NCBI GenBank assembly: GCA_023402915.1
Contig: JAEYFO010000117.1
Coordinates: 1 to 7,935 of the forward strand
Source: Bacillota bacterium
GTDB taxonomy: Bacteria; Bacillota; Clostridia; Christensenellales; CALWSW01
Direction of reading: 5' to 3'
DNA: 7,935 bases
Part shown: piece by piece, positions 1 to 4,692 of the stretch
How the letters are laid out: each line of letters begins with the position of its first letter
How positions within the stretch are numbered: the stretch's first letter is position 1
Translations under genes and position numbers: made by a program
Notes under the pieces: model-generated
Databases searched by the model: none
Seen by the model: only the letters and a program-made list of their open reading frames with translations
Told to the model about the DNA's origin: nothing

Positions 1-650
1 CTGTTGAGCACCTCGTAGGTCTCCTCCTCGTTCTTTAAGCAGCACATCAGGCGGCCGCAAACCCCGGAAATCTTGGTGGGGTTCAGGGAGAGGTTCTGCT
101 CCTTAGCCATCTTGATGGACACCGGAATGAACTCCGAAAGGTAGGAATGGCAGCACAGCGCCCGGCCGCAGATGCCGATGCCGCCCATGATCTTGGTCTC
201 GTCCCGGACGCCCACCTGCCGCAGCTCGATGCGGGTCTTGAACACGCTGGCCAGATCCTTGACCAGATCGCGGAAATCCACCCGTCCGTCGGCGGTGAAA
301 TAGAAGGTGATCTTGCTGCCGTTAAACGAATATTCCACGCCGACCAGCTTCATGTCCAGCTTGCGCTCGGCGATCTTCTTTTCGGCGATGGCGGCGGCTT
401 CTTTTTCCCGCTCGATGTTCTGCTTTGCGTTGGCCTTATCCTTTTCGTTGGCGACGCGCAGAATGTACTTGAGGGGCGCGACGATCTCTTCATCCGGCAT
501 TTCCGTCGGCTCGAGGGTCACTTCGCCGTATTCAATGCCGCGGGCGGTCTCGACGATAACGCCGTCGCCCTTTTTGACGTCCTGACCGAAGGGATCGAAA
601 TAATAGACTTTGCTCGATTGGCGGAATTTCACACCGATCACTGTTTTCAT
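1..650 (-). CDS. ricT: RicT/YaaT, PSP1-domain regulator (3' end outside window)
   Basis: Reading leftwards from ATG at 648-650, 216 codons are open and run off the window edge. The start follows AAGGAG (663-658) with a 7-nt gap. The N-terminus begins MKTVIGVKFR and is followed by a charged helical stretch (about residues 66-100) and the PSP1 core. Two cysteine clusters are clear: GICGRALCC (C161, C166, C167) and GVCGRLMCC (C198, C203, C204). In Bacillus, RicT (YaaT) works with RicA and RicF in an Fe-S-containing complex that promotes RNase Y-dependent mRNA maturation and affects sporulation, competence and biofilm formation; the clustered cysteines fit that. The family is usually about 270 residues or more, so the missing part is the C-terminus. 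In Bacillus ricT follows holB directly. Here a plus-strand gene and about 800 bp of non-coding DNA lie between them, and ricT has its own promoter. The family call is very secure; the role is transferred from the family. Confidence 0.95.
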   Translation of the reverse strand, partial: MKTVIGVKFRQSSKVYYFDPFGQDVKKGDGVIVETARGIEYGEVTLEPTEMPDEEIVAPLKYILRVANEKDKANAKQNIEREKEAAAIAEKKIAERKLDMKLVGVEYSFNGSKITFYFTADGRVDFRDLVKDLASVFKTRIELRQVGVRDETKIMGGIGICGRALCCHSYLSEFIPVSIKMAKEQNLSLNPTKISGVCGRLMCCLKNEEETYEVLN

Positions 651-697
651 AAAAAAACTCCTTACGCGCACGCGGCGCGATTTGTTTCATTCAAAAC

Positions 698-731
698 GGC
701 GGAAGCGCTCCGCCATAGCCCCGGCGGGGGC
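698..731 (-). promoter_or_regulatory. Paired GC hairpins in the ricT leader
   Basis: The predicted ricT leader contains two adjacent stem-loops. One pairs 718-722 with 727-731 (5 G-C pairs, 4-nt loop). The other pairs 698-703 with 709-714 (6 bp, 5-nt loop). The second is followed on the minus strand by only a short GTTTTG, so it is a poor intrinsic terminator. These could be mRNA-stabilising or attenuating structures, or simply GC-rich chance pairing. Confidence 0.35.
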
Positions 732-749
732 GTTTTGTCTGCTTTGTTT

Positions 750-779
750 ATTGTAGCATTGTTTCCCCCCGGGATGCAA
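750..779 (-). promoter_or_regulatory. Extended -10 promoter of ricT
   Basis: On the minus strand TTGCAT (779-774) and TACAAT (755-750) are 18 bp apart. A TGC triplet just before the -10 makes an extended -10 box. Transcription would begin near 743, leaving a leader of about 90 nt before the ricT ATG at 650. Seen directly as a consensus match; no transcript data. Confidence 0.75.
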
Positions 780-897
780 TGGAGGTCTTTGGCGAAAGGG
801 AGAGCGGCGCCGCGGGAGACGTTTCCCGAAGAACAACGTTTCAAACGGGCGGCGGCGCAGTTTTTTGAAATTTTTCGCAGTTTCTTTGGCGAAGCGA

Positions 898-926
898 TTG
901 ACCTTTTTCGAAAAAACGTCTATAAT
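898..926 (+). promoter_or_regulatory. Sigma-A-type promoter for the VOC gene
   Basis: TTGACC (898-903) and a perfect TATAAT (921-926) are separated by the ideal 17 bp. Transcription would start near 933, giving a leader of about 90 nt before the ATG at 1025. The spacer contains a 12-bp perfect palindrome, TTTTTCGAAAAA (904-915), which could be an operator or just A/T-tract DNA. Confidence 0.85.
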
Positions 927-1024
927 ACTTCTCAGATTTGATTTGTTTTCACATCGCCAATTCATTTACTCACCCATGTCATCCGGTTTTCGACACAATT
1001 GAATCAAATTGCAGGAGGTTTCCC

Positions 1025-1510
1025 ATGGATCAGCTCATCAGCAACGAAACCCTCGAACAGCTTCACCTTCCCCAGCCCTGCCAGCTCGGCATCATGGTGG
1101 ACGACGTGGAAAAAGCCGCGCCGGCGTTTTTGCATTTTATCGGACAGGAAGGCTTCCGCGAATACCGGATGCTCAACACCGAAGGCGCGATCTACCGCGG
1201 CAAGCCCGCCAACTTCATCATCAAGATCGCCAAGCTTTTCTGGCAGGAACTGGAGCTGGAGCTGATGCAGGTCATCGATTCCCCGTTCCATTCCGAGTTT
1301 TACGACAAGCACGGCCAGGGCCTGCATCATCTGGGCTTCCGCGTGCCCGACGTGAAGGCGTACTATCCGCTCTTTGAGTCCTTCGGCGCGCCCCTGATCT
1401 GCTCGAGCCACTGGATCAACAAGGTCAACGGCCCCACCTGCTGCGCCTATTTCGACACCACCGACAAGCTGGGCTTCATCCTCGAGCTGGTCGGCCCCTA
1501 CCGCGAATGA
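1025..1510 (+). CDS. VOC (glyoxalase/bleomycin-resistance fold) family protein
   Basis: 161 residues. The start is ATG 1025 with GGAGG (1014-1018) 6 nt upstream; the frame stays open back to 938 but that segment overlaps the promoter and leader. Two beta-alpha-beta-beta-beta modules are recognisable: the first begins at CQLGIMVDDVEKA (about residues 19-31), the second at GLHHLGFRVPDV (about 99-110), and GFILELVGP ends the protein. Likely metal ligands by position are E79 (ELELMQ), H101 or H102, and E154. The first-strand position that usually carries His is Q20. Enzymes of this superfamily include methylmalonyl-CoA epimerases, glyoxalase I and dioxygenases; the HHLGF motif is epimerase-like, but the substrate is not readable. 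The gene stands alone between its own promoter and terminator, in the opposite orientation to both the holB operon and ricT. Cytosolic; family sure, reaction unknown. Confidence 0.85.
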   Translation: MDQLISNETLEQLHLPQPCQLGIMVDDVEKAAPAFLHFIGQEGFREYRMLNTEGAIYRGKPANFIIKIAKLFWQELELELMQVIDSPFHSEFYDKHGQGLHHLGFRVPDVKAYYPLFESFGAPLICSSHWINKVNGPTCCAYFDTTDKLGFILELVGPYRE

Positions 1511-1527
1511 GCTTCCCCGCAAAAAGC

Positions 1528-1555
1528 AAAGGACGGCGATCCTGCCGTCCTTTTT
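1528..1555 (+). terminator. Intrinsic terminator of the VOC gene
   Basis: A 10-bp perfect stem (AAAGGACGGC at 1528-1537 with GCCGTCCTTT at 1544-1553), a 6-nt loop and a T-run through 1555 begin 18 nt after the stop codon. The A-rich stretch before it means it could also stop transcription on the minus strand. Confidence 0.88.
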
Positions 1556-1559
1556 GCGT

Positions 1560-1735
1560 GGGGGAGGGGAGGGGAGGCGCCAGGGGCGCTGCCTCACTTC
1601 GTAATAGTCGCCCCGGTTCGCTGCCGCTTCCGGCGCTCCTTTACTCAGTGGGCTTCCCCCTCTCTGCTTCGCCCACTGGGCGCGGTCGGGGTCAGCCCCC
1701 TGGACCCCGGTCAGGGGATTTTTGTAAAAATCCCC
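1560..1735. repeat. GC-rich stem-loop array, probable dispersed intergenic element
   Basis: No believable gene; the open frames here have no ribosome site and odd composition. Successive inverted repeats can be read: GGGGCG 1583-1588 with CGCCCC 1609-1614; GCCG 1623-1626 with CGGC 1631-1634; CAGTGGGC 1646-1653 with GCCCACTG 1671-1678; GGGGTC 1688-1693 with GACCCC 1703-1708; and a nearly perfect palindrome GGGGATTTTT 1714-1723 with AAAAATCCCC 1726-1735. The left end is a G-tract (1560-1577). The packing of five stem-loops into 155 bp resembles multi-copy REP/MITE-like intergenic elements, but copy number cannot be seen from one window. Confidence 0.5.
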
Positions 1736-1914
1736 CGACACCCCAAAAATTTTCAAAGAAAAAAAAGAAACCAAAGGAGTTTCCAACTGTCCTCTTGAGG
1801 AAGGAGAAAAGAGTTAAAAGGGTAGAAAAAAGTTTTTAGCAGGAATCGTTTCGCGGCTTATCCGGCGGGACGGTTGGCAGGGCAGGTTTTCTTGTATGGG
1901 GAAGTTGTATAAAT
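1736..1914. other. AT/purine-rich non-coding spacer
   Basis: About 180 bp with no gene. It changes sharply from the GC-rich hairpins to A-rich DNA (1743-1840) with several short AAGGAG-like words that precede no usable start. TATAAA at 1908-1913 has no acceptable -35 box. Nothing further is supported. Confidence 0.5.
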
Positions 1915-2026
1915 TTATTGACTGAACATCAGTTGTTCCCTTTCCTCCCCAACAAAGCTTTTCAGTCCTCTGGTCAACAGTCGCTTCAATAGTCCGACAG
2001 GTTGATGGCCAAAGAAGTTTGCCTGT
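1915..2026. repeat. Direct repeat, copy 1 of 4 (about 115 bp family)
   Basis: Begins TTATTGACTG and continues through a C/T-rich stretch, CCAACAAAGCTTTTCAG and CAATAGTCCGAC, matching copies 2 and 3 in the same order. It is the most diverged of the complete copies. In the minus-strand frame that is open across copies 2 and 3, this copy has several stop codons, so the repeat is not a conserved protein. Confidence 0.72.
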
Positions 2027-2142
2027 TTATTGACTGTACTCCAATCACTTCTTTTCTCTCCCCCCCAACGGAGCTTTCCAGTTCTTTGGGCAGTAGTCAC
2101 CCGAATAGTCCGACAAAGCGATGGCTGAAAAAGATTCCCCTG
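2027..2142. repeat. Direct repeat, copy 2 of 4
   Basis: Begins with the same TTATTGACTG word, then the C/T tract, then the exact words TTCCAGTTCTTT (2076-2087) and GGCAGTAGTCACCC (2089-2102). Both words recur exactly 114 bp later in copy 3. A minus-strand reading gives look-alike peptides in copies 2 and 3 only because 114 is a multiple of 3. Confidence 0.8.
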
Positions 2143-2266
2143 TTGTTGACTGTACGCCAGTCACTTCTCCCCTCTCCCCCAACAGAGTTTTCCAGTTCTT
2201 TAGGCAGTAGTCACCCCAATGGTTCGGCACATCGCTGGTTGGAGAACTTTCTCTGTTTGGGCAAAT
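2143..2266. repeat. Direct repeat, copy 3 of 4
   Basis: Contains TTGACTGTACGCCAGTCAC, the C/T tract, TTCCAGTTCTTT (2190-2201) and GGCAGTAGTCACCC (2203-2216), in the same order as copy 2. It drifts after about 2217. GACTG and CAGTC form a perfect 5-bp stem around TACGC (2148-2162). Confidence 0.8.
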
Positions 2267-2340
2267 TTACCGACCGAACATCAGTCACTTTTTTCCCTCT
2301 TCCCCCACCAAATTTTTCACCTTCTGCTCGCTTCCCGCTT
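2267..2340. repeat. Direct repeat, copy 4 of 4 (partial)
   Basis: Only the left half is recognisable: ACCGACCGAACATCAGTCAC, then the C/T-rich tract with CCCCCACCAAATTTTTCA. The conserved GGCAGTAGTCACCC word is absent, so this copy is truncated or decayed before the heptamer repeats begin. Confidence 0.55.
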
Positions 2341-2352
2341 TTCACCGCCCAT

Positions 2353-2387
2353 TCCTCACTCCACACTCCTCACTCCTCATTCCTCAC
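2353..2387. repeat. Heptanucleotide tandem repeat overlapping the holB 3' end
   Basis: Five consecutive 7-mers on the plus strand: TCCTCAC, TCCACAC, TCCTCAC, TCCTCAT, TCCTCAC. Read on the minus strand they are (A/G)TGAGGA-type units. The holB stop codon (2370-2372) and its last five codons fall inside the array. Confidence 0.8.
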
Positions 2388-3206
2388 TTCCCGCTCAAAC
2401 CGCGCCAGCAGCCAATCCGCCGTGAGCGCCACGCCCGCGTTTTGCAGCAGCCGTTTGCGCGCCTGCGTCAGAAGGTCGATGGCCGTGAGCAGCTGCTTTT
2501 CCCCGGCGGAGATCGCCGCTCCCGTTCGTTCCCGCAGGGGGCTTGCGCCCAGCTTATGCGCCAGAACGTCCCGGCAGTACTCCGTCATCGCCTCGAGCGC
2601 CCGGTCCATGTCCGGCCGGGTCTCGCCCAGCGCCGCCCGATCCACGGCTTTTTTTGCGAACATCGCTTCCAGCGCGCCTTCCGCCGCCCGGCGGGCAGCG
2701 GCTTCCTCTTCCGTTTCGCTCTTTGGCGCGCCGCTCAGGCGCACGATCATGCAGCGGGAACGGATGGTGGGCAAAAGGCCGTTCTCCGTGCCCGACAGCA
2801 GGAACGTCACCCCCTCGGGCGGCTCTTCCAGCGTTTTCAAAAGGGCGTTCTGCGCGGCGGGGGTCATGCAGTGCGCCTCTTCGCACAAGACGACCCGCCG
2901 CCCCCGCCGGACGGACGCTTCCGAAAGCGCGCCCTGCATCTGGCGCACGGCGGCCACGGAGATCTGCTTTTTCCCCGGTTCGGGCGCAAGGCGCAGAAGA
3001 TCCGGGTGGCTTCCCGCCCCGATCATCCGGCAGGAAGGGCACGTTCCGCAGGGGCGCTTGTTCGGCTCCGCCTCGCAAAGCAGCGCCGCCGCCCCCTTTT
3101 CGATGGTCTCCCCCAAAGGCGCGTCCGCCGGGCCCGCCGCCAGATAGGCCTGTCCCGCCCGTTCGCTTCGAAGCGCGCGCAGCAAATTCTCCGCGCCGGC
3201 GCTCAT
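2370..3206 (-). CDS. holB: DNA polymerase III subunit delta' (clamp loader)
   Basis: 278 residues. Delta' is part of the clamp-loader complex that opens and places the beta sliding clamp on primed DNA. Signs in the sequence: the clamp-loader zinc module C44-x8-C53-x2-C56-x2-C59 (CGTCPSC core), the sensor-region helix ALLKTLEEPP (121-130), and the SRC motif (S150-R151-C152) that acts as an arginine finger in this family. The Walker A segment is degenerate (AAGPADAPLGE, about 23-33), as expected for delta', which does not hydrolyse ATP. It is somewhat shorter than the roughly 330-residue Bacillus protein. ATG 3204-3206 overlaps the TGA of the upstream HAD gene as ATGA, so translation is probably coupled. 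The C-terminal residues VRNEE are encoded by a heptamer repeat. The gene is last in its operon and no intrinsic terminator is evident after it. Confidence 0.93.
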   Translation of the reverse strand: MSAGAENLLRALRSERAGQAYLAAGPADAPLGETIEKGAAALLCEAEPNKRPCGTCPSCRMIGAGSHPDLLRLAPEPGKKQISVAAVRQMQGALSEASVRRGRRVVLCEEAHCMTPAAQNALLKTLEEPPEGVTFLLSGTENGLLPTIRSRCMIVRLSGAPKSETEEEAAARRAAEGALEAMFAKKAVDRAALGETRPDMDRALEAMTEYCRDVLAHKLGASPLRERTGAAISAGEKQLLTAIDLLTQARKRLLQNAGVALTADWLLARFEREVRNEE

Positions 3207-3859
3207 TTTTCCGCCCCGAGAAGCACGGCGCGCAGCTGCGCCACGGAACGGACTTCATAGGTCGCATGGGCGGCCTTGAGCTCTTCCGGCACGCCGTAGC
3301 CGTAGTACACGGCGACGGTTTCCACGCCGCACTCCTGTCCGGCCAAAATGTCCCGCGGCGCGTCGCCCACCATGACGGTGCGCGCGTCGTTCATGGGGAA
3401 GCCGAAGCGCTCTGAGCCCAGGCGGATGATGTCGCCCTTGTCCCGCAGGTTCTTCGCGTCGTTTGCGCCGCACACGTCGTCCACGGGCAGGTCGAAGTAC
3501 TCGAGCATCCTCCGGGCGATCTCTTCGGGCTTGCTGGTGCAGACGAAGATCTTCTTTCCCGCGGCGTGCAGCTCGTCCAGCAGCGCCCGCATCCCGGCGT
3601 ACGGCTCGCTCTTTTTCCACTCCGTGGAGTTATAGTATTTCCGGAATTTTTTGACGAGCGCCACGGCGTTTTCTTCGTCCAGCTTCAGCGCGCCGCGGGC
3701 AAAGCTGTGGATGGGCGGGCCGATGAACAGCCAGGTCTTTTCAAGAGGCGCGTCCAAAATGCCCTGTTCCTCCGTCGCCATCTTCAGGGCGCTGACAATG
3801 CCCTTTCCCGTGTCCACCATCGTGCCGTCAAAATCCAGCAGGATCCATTCGTAAGCCAT
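3203..3859 (-). CDS. HAD-family phosphatase, phosphoglycolate phosphatase-like (copy 1)
   Basis: 218 residues with all four HAD motifs: motif I DFDGT with nucleophile D9 and acid/base D11; motif II T108/S109 in VCTSKP; motif III lysine K141; motif IV VGDAPRD with D166 and D170 for Mg2+. A helical cap (about residues 17-85, with IGPP at 47-50) lies between motifs I and II as in Gph/PGP enzymes, which dephosphorylate small phosphometabolites such as 2-phosphoglycolate. Substrate is not readable. The start ATG 3859 has GGAGG at 3878-3874, a rather long 14-nt gap. The gene is followed by holB with a 4-nt overlap and preceded, 101 nt away, by a paralogous gene. Shared words (IGP, CTSKPE, YGYG) point to a tandem duplication, now strongly diverged. 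Cytosolic; family confident. Confidence 0.9.
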   Translation of the reverse strand: MAYEWILLDFDGTMVDTGKGIVSALKMATEEQGILDAPLEKTWLFIGPPIHSFARGALKLDEENAVALVKKFRKYYNSTEWKKSEPYAGMRALLDELHAAGKKIFVCTSKPEEIARRMLEYFDLPVDDVCGANDAKNLRDKGDIIRLGSERFGFPMNDARTVMVGDAPRDILAGQECGVETVAVYYGYGVPEELKAAHATYEVRSVAQLRAVLLGAEK

Positions 3860-3879
3860 GATTTGTTCTGTTTCCTCCG

Positions 3880-3960
3880 AAAAAAGTACATTTTCAAAAC
3901 GGAAAGCAGGGCGAAAAGCCGTGCTCTGTTCCCGCTTTTTTCCGGTTCAAAAGGGCTTTT
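3880..3960. other. Spacer between the HAD paralogs with an imperfect hairpin
   Basis: The AT-richer gap between the two HAD genes holds AAAGCAGGGCG...CCCGCTTTTTT (about 3904-3946), a one-bulge stem. On the plus strand it ends in a T-run; in the direction of the genes it ends only in TTTCCGTTTT. It may be a weak, partial terminator or an mRNA-processing structure. No clear promoter was found for the downstream HAD gene. Confidence 0.3.
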
Positions 3961-4605
3961 TCAGCCCAGCAGCAGCTCGCGCAGCTCTTTGACGGAATGG
4001 GCCACCGCCTGTGCGCCGCAGCCTTCCATTTCTTCCACGCTGCCGTAGCCGTAGGTCACGCCGATGCCCGCCGTGCCGCAGGCCTGTCCGCCCTGCACGT
4101 CCGACGCGCGGTCGCCGATCATGACGCAGGAAGCCGGGTCAAGCCCGTATTCCTTCAGGCAATAGGAAATCACCTCGTCCTTTTTCGTCCGGCCGGGGAT
4201 CTGCGCCACAACGCCGTCAAACGTCAATCCAAGATACTCCACGCTGCGCAGCGTCAGCGCTTCGGGCTTGCTGGTGCAAAGATACACCCCCGCCCCGGCG
4301 GCGCGCAGCTCTTCGAGCAGCTCCTTCATGCCGTCGTACAGCGGCGCGTGATAGAGTGCCACGCGGTTGTAGTGGTCGGAATAATACCCCATGAATTCGT
4401 CGCGCCCCTCCTCGGAAAGGCCCAGGTGCTCCGTGCAGTAGCGATAGACCGTCGGGCCGATATACAGCCGCCAGTTTTCCCAGGGCTTGCCCTCGGTCAG
4501 ACCCATTTTTTCGCAGGCCGCCTGCACCGATTCGATGATGGCCACGCCCGATTCGCACACCGTTCCGTCAAAGTCCAACAGGACGTTTGGATAGTGAAGT
4601 TTCAT
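3961..4605 (-). CDS. HAD-family phosphatase, phosphoglycolate phosphatase-like (copy 2)
   Basis: 214 residues. HAD motif I is DFDGT (nucleophile D11, acid/base D13), motif II is T111/S112 in LCTSKPE, motif III is probably K141 or K142, and motif IV is IGDRASD with D165 and D169. The alpha-helical cap occupies roughly residues 19-90. It resembles the neighbouring HAD gene in length, cap position and the shared IGP, CTSKPE and YGYG words, yet most other positions differ, so the two probably have different substrates. The start ATG 4605 has GGGAGG (4618-4613) 7 nt upstream, much better spaced than in the sister gene. The decarboxylase stop lies 87 nt upstream, so both are probably on one transcript. 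A TAAAAT-like -10 box in that gap lacks a good -35. Family certain, metabolite unknown. Confidence 0.9.
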   Translation of the reverse strand: MKLHYPNVLLDFDGTVCESGVAIIESVQAACEKMGLTEGKPWENWRLYIGPTVYRYCTEHLGLSEEGRDEFMGYYSDHYNRVALYHAPLYDGMKELLEELRAAGAGVYLCTSKPEALTLRSVEYLGLTFDGVVAQIPGRTKKDEVISYCLKEYGLDPASCVMIGDRASDVQGGQACGTAGIGVTYGYGSVEEMEGCGAQAVAHSVKELRELLLG

Positions 4606-4692
4606 GCTGCATCCTCCCGCGGCTGCGCCGCCGTTTGCATTTTGAAATTTTATTGGTTTTGAAATTTTTCGAAGGTTTGAAGGCTCGAAATT

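Noticed and set aside
147..941. 264-codon plus-strand open frame
   Set aside because: It is the complement of ricT in GC-rich DNA. The minus strand has the RicT cysteine motifs and a ribosome site; this frame has neither and runs through the promoter region.
1507..1839. 110-codon plus-strand frame overlapping the VOC stop
   Set aside because: It passes through the intrinsic terminator and stem-loop array, has no ribosome site, and its composition is unlike the genes.
1885..1913. Promoter with TATAAA before the repeats
   Set aside because: The -10 is acceptable, but at 17 bp the -35 position reads GGTTTT, and no gene follows.
2045..2230. 61-codon minus-strand frame with an internally repeated GDYCxKNWK peptide
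   Set aside because: The peptide repeats because two DNA repeat copies are 114 bp apart. The third copy has stops in the same frame and there is no ribosome site, so it is repeat DNA, not a gene.
1915..2340. CRISPR array
   Set aside because: Units are about 112-124 bp, diverged, adjacent and without short identical repeats separated by unique spacers. No cas gene is present.
2002..3147. 381-codon plus-strand open frame
   Set aside because: Serine/arginine-rich shadow of the repeats and of holB. It has no ribosome site and the zinc and SRC motifs belong to the minus strand.
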